From positions 31,297,462 to 31,361,461 of the forward strand of contig OX352763.1 of assembly GCA_947095585.1 (NCBI GenBank): 64,000 bases of DNA. The letters run 5' to 3'. The notes beneath the pieces were generated by a model. It searched no databases. It saw nothing but the letters and a program-made list of their open reading frames with translations, and had not been told where the DNA came from. This document shows positions 10,167 to 21,689 of this stretch, in pieces (position 1 is the first letter of the stretch; each line of letters opens with the position of its first letter). The DNA is from Nephrocerus scutellatus. Its lineage: Eukaryota; Arthropoda; Insecta; Diptera; Pipunculidae. Made by a program: the position numbers and the translations under genes.

Positions 10167-12656
10167 GGCGGTCAGCCATTAGCAGAAAAAGGGGGAATAA
10201 CACAGAATGCTCTAGAATTGCATGTGGCCGTATCTATCTCTGACTGGTGGAAGTGCGATCAAACCTCCACGTGGTGGCCGCTGGTAATTTTCCTCCAATG
10301 CAGGAAAAGCTGAATGTTCGGGCTAGTCCCTTCAAAGTAAGGTTGGCGCGAGGCCAATATCCTCGCCTGTAAAAAATTATTATTACGGAACCCAAAATCA
10401 GCCTCGGATACACTGATGTACGACGACGACGACCACGGCAACGAAAACGGCTAAACGATATAAGAATTTTCTCATGGAACTTACGCTCACTGTATAGAGC
10501 TCGAGCTGCACAGCAGCTAATCGATACCCTGTCCAAATACAATGACTTACAGCAATTCAAGAGATGCGGTGGACAGGGAATGGTGTCTTACAAAAATCAG
10601 AATATGACATATATTACAGCTGTCATGCAAGACATCATGTGCTCGGGGTTGGGTTTCTAGTCAGCAAAAGAATGAAACCCACCGTTATCGGCTTTAATGC
10701 AGTAAATGAACGGCTATGCACCCTTCGCTTGTGGGGCAGATTTAAAAACATAAGCCTCCTAAACTTTCACGCACCTACAGAGGATTCCTCAGATGATAAA
10801 AAAGAAGAATTCTTTGAATCAGTCGAACGGGAACTCCATGCCTGCCCTCAGTATGATGTAAAAATCATTCTGGGGGATATGAATGCTAAAATAGGTAGGG
10901 AGCCAGTATTCAGGCAGTAAATTGGCACCCATAGCTTACACGAGAACACTAATGACAATGGAAAACGAGTCATAGAGATGGCAGCAAGCAATAATTTGTT
11001 CGTTGCGAGTACAAGGTTTGCGCGTAAAAATATCCACAAAGCCACCTGGGTATCTCCCGATGGAGCCACTTGCAACCAGTTAAACCACGTGTTGATGGAC
11101 CGCCGCCACAACGCGAACCTGATGACAGTACGAACATACCGAGATGCCAACGTCGACACGGACCACTATCTTGTTTGTGAAGTGCTCCGAGCGTGGATTG
11201 CATCATCTCGGAAGACTGCATCCGCGAATCAGATTCGAGTCAACACGGTTGTCCTTCGCAATGAAGAGACCAGAAACAACTACGGTCAAGCGATAGGACT
11301 CGCCCTTAATGCAGGGAGAGTAAGTCCTGGGGCTGAGATGTCGGGCGTAGAAGAGAAATGGAAACGCCTTAAGAATACTGTCATTAGTACTGCTGACTCC
11401 ATCTTAGGCAGTAGTCGTAGAAATCGAAACGACTGGTTCGATGACGAATGTAACCTAGCGACTGAACGTAAGAATGTTGCGTACCGAGCAATGCAACAAT
11501 CTCATAGAACGCGGGCACGCGAAGATGAATATAAAGAGCTCAGATGATATGAAAAAACAGTTCACCGGCGAAAGAAAGCAGCCTGGAAGAAGAATATCGT
11601 ACGTGAACTGGAACAGTACAGAGAGCAAGGAACGCACCAGGCGCGGAAGTTCTACCAAAGGGTCCGCGATATGACGCAATATACACCGCGTTGCACATAC
11701 TGCAAGGGCAAAGAGGGTAATGTGATCGCCGATCTTAAAGGAGAGATAGAGCGATGGGAAGAGCACTTTTATGAGTTGCTAAATGGCCAGCTTACTGAGG
11801 AATTGGAGGTTCCACCAATGACCGAAGATTATACTATGATGCCGCCACCAGACATAGACGAAGTTAGCGATAAATCGGCTCAAAAATAATAAGGTCCCTG
11901 GATCTGATGGGATCCCAGCGGAGCTGATAAAAATAGGAGGCCCCACATTACACCAAACAATTCATGAATTAATAGTGCAAATATGTGAGGAAGAAGCTAT
12001 GCCAGAAGACTGGCGAAGAGGCATCCTGTGCCCCATACATAAGAAGGGAGATATCACAAAATGCAGCCATTATCGTTGTTTGACGTTGTGGAGTACCGCG
12101 TATAAGATTTTCCCCTCTATCCATCAAGACACGATAGCCCCATACGCTAAGGGCATCATTGGTCCATAGCAGTGTGGCTTTATCCCAGGAAAATCAACAA
12201 TTGATCAGATTTTCACCCTTAGGAACGTGATGGAAAAATGTCTAGAGTTTCATAACTCACAATACCATCATTTTATAGACTTTAAAGCCGCCTATGATAG
12301 CATAGCCTGAGTAGAACTTTACAGAGCCATGATAGAATTCGGCAGCTATAATAAACTGACACGACTAAGTAGGTTGACCATGACCAAGTAAAAATATCCG
12401 GATCACTATCAAGCCCATTCAACATCTATAACTGGCGCCGACAAGGGGATGGACTGGCCTCCGTCCTCTTCAACCTGGCGTTGGAGAAAGTGATCCGAGA
12501 CTCTGACGTAACGGCGAGAGGAACAATCCTCTATAAGTCGATTTAGATACTGGCTTACGCAGAAGATATTGACATCGTTGGTAGAAACCCAAGAGCTGTA
12601 CAGGAAGCTTTCATCCAGATCGAGCAGGGGGCACGACTAGAAGATCCAACATTGGT
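10167..12656 (+). mobile_element. RTE-type LINE, copy B1
   Basis: It starts with 'ggcggtcagccattagcag', the same 5' end as the copy at 40174. Broken frames cover an AP endonuclease (10564-10920, 'NISLLNFHAPTED', 'KIILGDMNAKIGREP'; 10978-11547, 'NQLNHVLMDRRHNANLMTV...DTDHYLVCEVL') and a reverse transcriptase (11671-11889; 11975-12169, 'EDWRRGILCPIHKKGDITKC', 'HYRCLTLWSTAYKIF'; then 'RQGDGLASVLFNLALEKVIRDS' and 'AYAEDIDIVGRN'). These are RTE-clade motifs; the YADD box reads YAED. Many frameshifts and stops make it dead. It is cut or deleted at about 12656, before the C-terminal part and the (GAT)n tail seen in other copies. Confidence 0.85.
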
Positions 12657-13439
12657 CCCGATATTTGTGAAATGAAAAGTTTTTATCAGTGAATGGCAAG
12701 TATAAACTTTCTCTTCACATATGTGCTAGTAAAGCGTGTGCTAATATGAATATAGACAATAAAACTAAGCACATAAATGTTCTGATTTTACCCCCATTCC
12801 GAAACGGCAATACGAGTTCCAATAATTTTGTGATTGTAAACCGCACAAGTTGAGACCATTTTAGACCAGACTGCTATCTCTTTTAATGGTTGTAATACGA
12901 GTTTTGGTGAAATGGAAACCTTTCTAGTTAACTTTCAGTTCGCAAAGCATGGAGTATCCGAGTATGAAAAATCAAAACAACAACTAACGTAAGCTCTATT
13001 TATTATTTTTGGCATACCTTTTTAAGATAGTGAATCATTTAAATTAAGAGTTCCAATCTGAAATTACTTTTTATAAACATTTGCAATAATTTGAGACCAG
13101 TTTACAAAATTTAATTAGGAAGTTTATGAAGCGAGATTATTTCAACATTATAGCTTCTTTGAACGATATTGAATTCTCTAAAGATATTTTTTTAAATTTG
13201 GAAGATATAAGTATATGTTGAACTTTATTTTGTGATAAACATTTTAATGTAACTGACTTAAGTGCGTCTTACAATTTTCCAAACAAACACTTTCCAAACA
13301 AATAATGCAACGATTTGATTTTGGGGACTAAAGTTTACTAAATTTAGAACTGTTGTGTCCAAAAATAGCTTCTTCTCTGGACTATATGTCGATTACAAAG
13401 TTAATAAAGGTCTTTCCAAATATTATATCTGCCAGGTGT
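12657..13439. other. AT-rich DNA, probably part of a decayed DNA transposon
   Basis: There is no long reading frame. Its position just upstream of a hAT-like C-terminal motif suggests it is the decayed body of that element, but I cannot show this. Confidence 0.3.
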
Positions 13440-14480
13440 TTGGTTGCCGAGTAGACTTGCAATGAATGGAGACAACTTTAAGAAATTTAGAACGCAGTGC
13501 AGCTGCTGAACGAACTTTTTCCAATCTCAATATAAAAATTATACGGGGTGTATCCGTTAAGGTGGCAAATACTTCAAGAGGTGATTCCTTGGTTAATTTT
13601 ATGAAAAAAATCGTTTGCGAGGCGGGGTGGTCTATTTTCACCCTCTGTGGTGTACCTAGCGTTTTAATTGGAAGAGACGTACTTTTGACCTAAAATCACT
13701 TTTCACCCTGTAACTCTTGAACGATTCTAGCAAGGGGATTGTTGGTCTTTTTTGATAGTCAATTAAATTTTTAAGGTCCTTCTTGGCAAGTTCTTTCGAA
13801 GCAGATTATGCACTGGAGTGAATTGGTAAGGGTGCATCCGTTGCACGTGTAATTTTGTTGCACTGATGCTGCACGAACACTGGCCGCACTATATCGCACT
13901 AGTTGGCCGACTGCGCAAATATTTTTTTTTACATTGACGATATTCATATCGGTAATATTTTTAAGAAATTAAAAAATTTACATTGTTTGACCTTAAAAAT
14001 TTAATTTTCTATCAAAAAAGACCAACAATCACCTTATAGCTAGAAGGGTTCAAGAGTTACAGGGTGAGCAGTGATGTAAGGTAAAAAGTACGTCTCTTCG
14101 CATTAAAACGCTAGGTACACCACAGGGGGTAAAAATACACCACACCTATACGATTTTTTCATGAAATTAACCAAGGAACCACCCCTTTAAGTATATGCCA
14201 CCTTAACCGATACACCCTGTATTTAGAGCAGTTAATTACGTAATGTGTTCAAACGCATTAAGAGCTAATTCAAAATCTTTCGAATTGCATTTGGAATTGA
14301 AAAAATAATGGTTTTTTTGTTTTTATTGACTAATTACATCAATTACCTTGTTTTTGTTTATACTTTTTAATGTTCTTTTTGTTTAATTAATTTTTTTGCC
14401 AATACTAAAGTCCTTGCATAGAGGCTGACTTTGGAATCTATTCATCATAATTCTCTTTAACTTATTAAAATCATTACTTA
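13440..14480 (+). mobile_element. hAT-like transposase 3' remnant, split by a foldback element
   Basis: At 13466-13540 the frame reads 'LRNLERSAAAERTFSNLNIK', which fits the conserved 'SAAAER.FS' start of the hAT C-terminal dimerisation region. It is interrupted at a TA by the 676-bp foldback element at 13544-14219. After the insert, a short frame 'CSNALRANSKSFELHLEL' reaches a stop near 14310. The sequence past 14222 is duplicated at 5395-5660. The rest of the transposase is not recognisable. Confidence 0.5.
13544..14219. mobile_element. Foldback/MITE element with ~235-bp terminal inverted repeats
   Basis: The left arm 13544-13779 and the right arm 13989-14219 are near-perfect reverse complements over more than 230 bp. 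Shared blocks include 'gtgtggtgtacctagcgttttaat'-type, 'gaagagacgtactttt', 'caccctgtaactcttgaac' and 'attgttggtcttttttgatag'. Termini are c(a/g)gggtgtatc(c/g)gttaaggtggca. The element is flanked on both sides by TA, as expected for Tc1/mariner-type transposition. The middle (about 210 bp) has no ORF. A transcript across it would fold into a long hairpin. Confidence 0.85.
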
Positions 14481-14559
14481 TGTGAAATAATTTAGGCTAA
14501 ACAACGGTACACGTATTTCTCGATTTGGTTTTTTTATACCCCTCCTGAAAGCCCTAATT

Positions 14560-14850
14560 AAGCAGATTGCGAAAATCGACATCTTGTTTTGGGGTGACGC
14601 CCACTTTAGGTGGGAGGGGCATCCAAAATTTTGAGTTTTTTTTTTTGAAAAATGCATTTTTCTAAGTATTTAGAAGGAGGTATGGGGGTTAATTGGTATC
14701 ATACGATTGATGGGGCCAATAGAACAACCCTCGACGGAATAAGAGTAAAAAACATACATTTTACATAAAAGTGTAAAAAGGTACGTGCTTAAAAGGGGGT
14801 GGACCAAAACATTGGTATCAAATGAAAGGTGATAATTAGGTCTACACAAG
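14560..14850. repeat. Repeat family F, second copy
   Basis: It contains 'gaaaaatgcatttttctaag' and 'gggggttaattggtatcat', the reverse complement of the block at 760-835, plus a 'gacgcccactttaggtgggaggggc' segment akin to the 'gggggcgtttcc' block. Non-coding. Confidence 0.5.
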
Positions 14851-15093
14851 CTTCACTTCCCGATTGCCCGGTCGGCTGCTACGTTTCTCTGTTCTTCCGC
14901 TGAGAACGCCGACGTCGTATATCGTAGCTTTACTTCTAGATTACCCGGTGGGTTACTAAGGCTATACATACCAGCATTTCGCTGCTAGGTTTCGTCTGCA
15001 CATAGATTCGTAGCTTACAGATTAGTTCAATCAATTTCTGTCAAGTAACTAATCAGGGAAGGCCGCTAACTCAGACAATAGATCGCCTAGTGC

Positions 15094-15435
15094 ATCGCTC
15101 AGAATTCACGCAAGATTCACGCTCATCTCAGGCTTACGTTCACGCATCGCTTAGGGTGTACGCTTGTCTCAGGCTTACGCATCGCTCAGGGTGCACGCTC
15201 GTCTCAGGCCCAGGTTCACGCATCATTGAGGATTCACGCTCGTCTCAGGCTACGCTCACGCATCGCTCAGGGTGCACGCTCGTCTCAGGCTCGCGATCAC
15301 GCATTACTCAGCATTCACGCTCGTCTCAGGCTCACGCTCACGCATGGCACAGGGTGCCGCTCGTCTGAGGCTCACGCATCGCTCGTCTCAGGCTCACGTT
15401 CATGCATCACTGATGATTTACCCTCGTCTCAGGCA
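15094..15435. repeat. Minisatellite, ~40-bp unit
   Basis: About nine imperfect units carry the core 'cgctcgtctcaggctcacg' and 'catcgctcagggtgcacg'. Most cores are spaced about 40 bp apart; one is shorter (about 22 bp). Overlapping open frames here are by-products of the repeat. Confidence 0.85.
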
Positions 15436-15449
15436 AACGCAACGTCAAA

Positions 15450-15880
15450 ATCTAACGTGTAATACATTTTCAGAAATCACACAAATAAAGAAGTTAAGCC
15501 GAAGAGTCACCAAACTACAAATTTTATTGTAACGACCCTTTTTCTGAAACCTGGTCCCGCTGAGGTTTAACCTGGCTGGAAAACTCCGTTACAGGTTACA
15601 ATATCCTCTGAGAATTGTTTCTGAAAATCTAATGGTAGGTAGTATTTTTAAACTATTAGCTGTTTGTAGTGGGATCAGTTTTGGCTTATGGTACACTACA
15701 CTTCAATTGAACCATCGCACTCCCTAGTCCTAACAGAGATCAATATCCTCGCCTGGGGGGACTAAAAACTTTTTTCATCAAAAGTGTTCTTGTAGGCGTT
15801 TCAAGTTTTGTTAGCAAAAAGACACAATCAGTCCATATACTCGTAGTAAATAAACAACCCGAAAAACAACGCTTCTGTAT
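15450..15880. other. No supported gene
   Basis: Mixed DNA between the minisatellite and a LINE. No motif recognised. Confidence 0.3.
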
Positions 15881-15884
15881 AAGT

Positions 15885-16962
15885 CCATCATCGACCCTTG
15901 GGCTTTGGTGGCTTGGTAGTTTTGGGGTTTGACTTGGGGTGCTTTGCTGATGATTTAGAACTTGCTGATCCGAGAAAGGCTCTGTGGTTGTACACAGCAG
16001 TGATGCGCCCTATTCTTACCTATGGTGCGGTGGCCGGCGATTAATGAAAATTACAATGTCCGCAAGCTAAGTAGAATACAAAGATCAGCAGCTGTTGGCA
16101 TAACTGGAGCACTTCGGTGCTGTCCCATCCGATTACCTAAACACAATCCTACACTTACTAATAGATCGCGAGTATTTATTAAATACATTGCGTTGTGCAG
16201 CGCGGTCCGGCTCAGAGAATCTGGTTGGTTTGTTACCAAACCATACGACCACTACAATTATACTACAGTAGTAACCAAAGGAGATGATACCATCTTTAAC
16301 CGACTTCTGCACTTCTAAACTTCGCTTTAATTCTAGCTTTGCCGTAAAGTTTCTAACTCGAGAAAGTTTCATCGGCGGGAGAGCTGAGTGGCTTTTTAAT
16401 GTAACTCTATAACCAATGATCCAAGATGAGAAATGGAGCCAGTGCTGAATTTTACTCTGAAAACTCTGCTAGTATCTTCCAGGCGGATATCTTTGCGATA
16501 AGAGAGGCATGCAGGGCCCTATCCCACAATAGTGGGCAAGTTCGAAATATGCGTAGACAGCCAATCCGCCGATCAGATATCGTAGCTCAATGGTACAGGT
16601 TGGATATAATTATACACAACCATCTTTCTTTCCATTATATCTCCTGAGGAATGTGGTAGCAAAACAGTGCACTAAAGCGCTCGCCAAGTCAGCGAGGACC
16701 GCCACTCTAACTACCAATCTACTAAGATAGTGCTGAACCTTCTGCATATAAAGGTAGACTGTTTCAAACCAGAAGCAGTCCACTGAGGATAAACACTGCC
16801 AAGACACTCTTTACAACTTCACTGTGTACATAAGCATTGTTACAGGCCAAGAAATCTGTCCTGGAAATTAATACTGTCTCGATCGATGGTGTGTGTCATC
16901 AAACTTTATGTAAGAAGTAGAATCTGGAAGGCAAAGCTGCGTTTCCTAAAGATGCCTTTGTT
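15885..16962 (+). mobile_element. RNase-H-bearing LINE fragment (I/LOA-like), copy C2
   Basis: The sequence reads the end of a reverse transcriptase ('KALWLYTAVMRPILTYGAV', 'NVRKLSRIQRSAAVGITGAL') and, after frame breaks, the beginning of RNase H ('SIFQADIFAIREACRAL', the region with the catalytic Glu). A second, separate copy of the same family is at 56050-57560 (shared 'ctgttggcataactggagcacttcgg'). It is truncated at the 5' end and disrupted. It ends against the remnant of gene X's last exon. Confidence 0.7.
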
Positions 16963-16963
16963 T

Positions 16964-17035
16964 TTTTTACTCCAGTAAACTGAAAGAAAAACGATAAACT
17001 TGTGAGTCTTTGAGGAACTGCATCTACAAAAAAAG
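16964..17035 (+). pseudogene. Remnant of gene X last exon
   Basis: 'ttttactccag|taaactgaaag...cgataaacttgtga' resembles the last-intron acceptor and exon start at 1431-1467 ('ttttacttttag|ttaattggaaagcg...gagaaacttcga'). After a deletion of about 50 bp, 'gtctttgaggaactgcatctacaa' resembles the exon end at 1526-1549 ('gtactcaaggaactgcatctataa'). A 14-bp core (aggaactgcatcta) is identical. It lies about 195 bp from the OLA1 stop and convergent with it, as at 1.4-1.8 kb. Confidence 0.55.
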
Positions 17036-17047
17036 GTTTTTGCATAA

Positions 17048-17053
17048 TTTATT
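17048..17053 (-). promoter_or_regulatory. Candidate OLA1 polyadenylation signal
   Basis: AATAAA on the minus strand, about 180 bp past the OLA1 stop codon. This fits a short 3' untranslated region. Position only; cleavage site not determined. Confidence 0.45.
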
Positions 17054-17229
17054 GTATTCAACAAAACAACAAATCAGTATAATAAACCCGAAATCATTAA
17101 TAAAAACATTTACAACAATACAAATGCATTCTAATGTAAAAAATTAAATTATTAATGTGCCAAAAAGCTTTGAGAGTACAAAATCATGTTAAAGTAAAAC
17201 ATTACAATCAGAATAATGGTAACCTGATA

Positions 17230-19440
17230 TCATTTCTTTTTAGCATCCTTTAGACCGGCTCCGGCGTTAAACTTAAAGAAAATGATATCACCATCTTCGA
17301 CTGTGTAATTGCGTCCCTGTTGGCGATATTTGCCAGCAGCCTTGGCAGCAGCCTCTGAGCCTTCTTCTTTGAAGTCCTTAAAATGCATTACTTCAGCCAT
17401 GATGAAACCTTTTTCAAAGTCAGTGTGAATGCGACCAGCTGCAGCTGGAGCTTTTGTGTCTTTCTGCGCAGAGCAAAAATTCAATTAAAATTGCAAGTCA
17501 ATACGACCGATGGTCTGTACACATACTTGAATAGTCCACGCCTTAACCTCATCAGGACCAGCTGTAAAAAAGTACTCCAACTGCAATGCCTTGTAGCCGG
17601 TGACGATGATCTTATTAAGGTTACTCTTGCATTTAACCTCGTCCTCGTAAGCATTGCGCTCAAGATCATCCTTTTCGCTTAACTGATGCTCAAATGCACC
17701 TGAGAAGGGAATGATTGTTGCTCCTGGATCATTCTTGTCAACCCATTCCTTGATCTTGGCCAACCACTTGTTCTTCTTGCGAATGAAATCCTTGTCGGAT
17801 AGGTTCACTAAGTAAATTACCGGTTTCGATGTGATAAAAAGATACTTGTTAAGTGTCTCAATCTGCAAGAGGAGAGACTTACATTATGTGCGCATAACAA
17901 TATACAAAACTATTCTTCCCGTACATCATGGGCGTTCCAATCGGCAAACCGTAAATGTTTCTTTTCTTCAATAAGTATTGACTTAATTTTACACATTGAG
18001 TCGAATTCTGGTTTAAGTTTCTTATCACCACCACGTGCAACAGCTTTCTCCAGTTTATCCAGATTTTGCAAGAGTTTCTCTTCATCCTTGAGACGTAATT
18101 CTTCGGAGATAATATCCAAATCTCTGACAGGATTGACCTCACCCTCAACGTGAATGACATCGGCATCTTCAAAAGCACCTGTGGAATGATATGAGAACAC
18201 AAATTAGCACTATATACGAGAATCACACTCAGCTTTTATGCGACTTACGACACAAATGGAATATGGCATCACATGCACTAATATGTGAAAGAAAGGCATT
18301 TCCCAGGCCTTGTCCTTCTGCAGCACCTTTTACCAGACCAGCAATGTCTACTACGTTTAAGTACGCAGGCACTTTGCTGCAGTGGATTATAATTTTAAGA
18401 GCTACATACTGAGAAGTGAGAGATTTCCGACTAACCTGAGTGGTTTGTGGTATTCGCACAAAAAGTCGAATCTTTCATCGGGAACTGGTACCCTACGTGC
18501 TGAAAGAAGAGCAAAACATATTCGCGATTATTTCAAAGTAGTAAATACCTTATTCATAATTTATATAAATTTTCCAACTATATTTGAATTAAAAAAATGA
18601 ATTTTACCCATGTAGCACAAATTTTCCAACAAAAACACAAAAATACTTTGTGTGTAAACATAGTACAGAGTTGGAAAAGGGAAACAGCTAACAAGAATAT
18701 CGCGAGTCAACGGACCAGGATTAAAGCAGGCCTTTCTCGCCATACGACGACCATCACGTTGCAATCATTGCAATTTTCTATAATTTGCTCTTTGTAGGGC
18801 CCGAGGGCAGTTAACATCCGTCGACCGATCGATCGAGGGGCAGCCGTTTATCGGAATGCTATTAACTGAGAAACCCATCAAAACTAACTATACCGCTCCC
18901 TGCTTGTATGCAGACGATCTGGCCAAACACATAATCTCTTGCCTAAGACTCCGCGGCGAAAGATTTGCATATTGCAGAAAGGCCTGCCCCCCGCCAAATC
19001 ATTTGAATACGACCCGGCAGCCCAACAGCAACACAACTCCAGAGCACATCCAACCAAATTATAATAATCAGTCATTTACATTTTCATAAACTGTTGGAAC
19101 AAAAGAGTTACAACGATCGATAGACCGATTAGAGTTGGGAAAGAAATGATTATAATTACGGGCGGAGTTGCTGCTGCTGGGGTTTTTAGTATCCTTAAAT
19201 ACACTTAAATCGAAGAGATGCAATGGAAAAACTTAAAAACAATTTCAGAAAATACTTATTCTCATTTGGTGCGATGGTGCAGAAAGGGAAATTCTCAGCT
19301 GGAGCAGCACTCTTCGTTAGGACGTTGAAGAATGTGGACTTGCCAACATTCGGAACACCAACAATTCCTACACGCAAGTTGGTACCGACGCGACCAATTA
19401 GAGGCTTTCTCTCGGGTTCCTCGTGTTTCTTCGGTGGCAT
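17230..19440 (-). CDS. Obg-like ATPase 1 (OLA1), six coding exons
   Basis: Coding exons on the minus strand: 19440-19256, 18492-18436, 18376-18249, 18178-17925, 17862-17527 and 17463-17230. All junctions have GT...AG and keep phase, giving 397 codons, against 396 in human OLA1. OLA1 is a cytosolic YchF-family P-loop protein that prefers ATP to GTP and acts in translation and stress responses. Visible motifs: P-loop 'GVPNVGKST' (residues 28-36), G3 'DIAGLVKG' (91-98), G4-position 'NLSDKD' (228-233, the YchF variant), a helical arm around 125-208, and a C-terminal TGS domain (about 304-387, ending '[18 protein letters not shown]') followed by a lysine tail. The start '[13 protein letters not shown]' matches the family's usual N-terminus. 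Exon 2 is only 57 nt. Intron 1 (763 nt) is the longest. No damage was seen. The convergent neighbour is a relic of gene X. Confidence 0.95.
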
Positions 19441-19448
19441 TTTGGTTA

Positions 19449-19540
19449 CTGTAAAAGTAGAAAAGTGAACAAAAATTAATTTTTTTTCTATTTTTGGAAG
19501 TTCCAGCGGTCTTGCTAGTGTTGGCCATAACCTCACTCAC
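19449..19540 (-). other. Candidate 5' leader intron of OLA1
   Basis: On the minus strand, 'ccaca|gtgagtgagg' at 19540 is a strong donor and 'ctacttttacag|taaccaaaATG' is an acceptor eight bases before the start codon. The 92-nt interval is T-rich before the acceptor. An upstream ATG in this interval would be removed by splicing. Inferred from sequence only. Confidence 0.5.
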
Positions 19541-20424
19541 TGTGGACTGCTTTGCTGCGTGTCATTTGGTATTAACTTTTGCAAACATTATTCACTTACC
19601 AGATAATCAAACGGCAGTTAAAGAATTATTATTTAAAAAGTATATTAATATTTAATATTCAAGTAAATTCTTGTAATTTACTTTTTTACTGTATTTACCG
19701 ATGAAAATCGAAACCGAAATCGATACGAAGCCGTGTTTCCGTGACACATGCACAAGAAAGATGTGTCAAATGTCAAACTTCACACAGTACAAAATTCAGA
19801 TGATTGAGTTACAATCCACAATCCACGCTCGGAAAAAAAGTGTGGCCAATAACAATTTATTATTACGAAAACCAACAACATGGCTATGACAATACGATTA
19901 ATTCCGAAACGAAGACTTTTAGGCTGCGGTCAAGAATTCAGTCGCTGCGCAGTTTATGCTGCAGCCAAAGTATTGGTATTGGATAAAAATGCAATAAAAA
20001 ATTATTATTATTATTATTGTTATTATCTTCATTTCATGTAAAAATTTAAAGCTAATATTCTTTATAGTTATTACTACTATATAAAAACTATAACAAAGAG
20101 CTTTAATTTTTAGTGAAACAGTTAGGGACATTCAATTGTCACAAGACAAGAGGCGAATGCATCATTAGGTTTAAAATATAAACTAAGTAAGTATTGAAGG
20201 GGGACTGACACCCTTAATAAAAACTAAATTAAAATAAATTTAAAATGACGTAGGAAAAAAAACCAAATTTATACAACTATGAAGTGAGTGCAAATAATTA
20301 ATAAAATTTGTAAAATCAATAAAAAAAGAGTACGTGTAACTTTTACGCGCGTTGGAAGTGAAACTTTTTTGACGTTGTTGCCGATATTACGATTAAAAAT
20401 GAGACGAGATGACGATGAGAAATG
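19541..20424. other. OLA1 upstream region, no other gene
   Basis: It should contain the OLA1 promoter just beyond 19541. The remainder is AT-rich, with an (ATT)n tract near 20000-20030. No reading frame is supported. Confidence 0.35.
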
Positions 20425-20720
20425 ACTTAGTTCCAAAAAATTACAGACCCTATTGGCCAGATCCCAGAATTTCCATAGGAACAAATCTTATAGTCGTATA
20501 TTAGTCCTACATTCCGAGTTTTAAATGAATCGCTTAAGAAATGTCTTGGTTTCCAAAAATTGCAGACCATATTGGCCAGATCCCCGAATTTCCATAGGAA
20601 CAAATCTTATAGTCGCATATTAGTCCTACATTCCGAGTTTCATACGAATCGCTTAAGATATGGCTTGGTTTACAAAATTCAAGACCCTATTGGCCAGATC
20701 CCAGAATTTCCATAGGCGCT
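20425..20720. repeat. Tandem repeat, 119-bp period, ~2.5 copies
   Basis: The block '...aattgcagaccctattggccagatcccagaatttccatagg...' recurs at 20444, 20563 and about 20682, with 'aacaaatcttatagtcg(t/c)atattagtcctacattccgagttt' between. Divergence is low. No coding content. Confidence 0.85.
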
Positions 20721-20780
20721 GTGGCCGTAGTAATATATGTATTTGTAGTTATATACATATATAGTTACATACATATAAAA

Positions 20781-21654
20781 TATTACTATAGAAAACGCTG
20801 TCGAAATAGGACACAAAACCTTCACTGTACGACTGTTTGAAGGCCGACTGAAACCTGATAACATAGTCAAAGTTATAACTGAAGCATCGACCATACTAAA
20901 GGTATCATCTTGCTATCCAAAATACTTATCGGACAAAGGATTGGCCTCCATCCTGGAGGAGGCATCCAATATTTTAGGAGAGAAAGCTCATTTGCCGGGA
21001 GATCTAGTAGAAACATTAGCACAAAATTTGGCCCGAAACCCTGAAAGTTCATCTAATCTTCTAGAAGTTCAACATTATTTCCCAGCAAAGCCAATACGCG
21101 ATCCGAAGGAAATCATTCCTGCTCAAAAGGAGTTAACCACACCTCAAAAGAATATATACAAGAAGATACCCGAAGAAAGACATGACAATGAAGAGAAGGA
21201 GAATGCCATATCTTTTTAAGGTTAGACTAGGTGATATTGAAATACCATCAGGCATCTTTGATACAGAGGACAAAAGAGTATTACATATAGCTGAAACGTC
21301 AAGAAATCGAAAAGAAGATGTAGATATGAAGAAAATATATCGCCCTGTTCAACTTCAGATGTCACTGTAACTTCATCATCAAGCGTACGGTCAGACGTAT
21401 CACATGCATTAGCGACCCACCTATTTAATCCTAAACCAATCGGTTTTGAAAGCAAGAGGATATCCAAAGACTCTAAAAGATCTCCAAGTGCTATATCCTC
21501 ACAAGGTTGTAGGGAATTTTTTTTGAATAAACAGCGCAAAAAACAACTTAAACAGAAAGATCTATTACATCGGAAGGAAGAACGTCTGGCCAAGAAGCTT
21601 CTAAAACAGAAACAACCTAGAGGGAAGCCGAAAAGAAGATTATACCCAAATTAA
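20781..21654 (+). pseudogene. Unrecognised coding remnant with basic C-terminus
   Basis: Three consecutive open segments in different frames look like one protein of about 290 residues with two frameshifts. The first, about 20781-21220, reads 'HKTFTVRLFEGRLKPDNIVK' and 'SILEEASNILGEKAHLPGDL'. The second, about 21215-21350, reads 'FKVRLGDIEIPSGIFDTEDK'. The third, about 21350-21654, ends in a lysine/arginine-rich tail 'LLHRKEERLAKKLLKQKQPR'. The first shift lies in a T-run near 21215. I do not recognise the family. A mobile-element ORF or a decayed nuclear protein are both possible. It lies between a tandem repeat and a LINE. Confidence 0.4.
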
Positions 21655-21689
21655 AAACTCTCTTTTTATCTATTAACTAGCGGAAATAC

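Noticed and set aside
15090..15532. Three overlapping open frames of 78-92 codons
   Set aside because: By-products of the ~40-bp minisatellite, which lacks stops in several frames.
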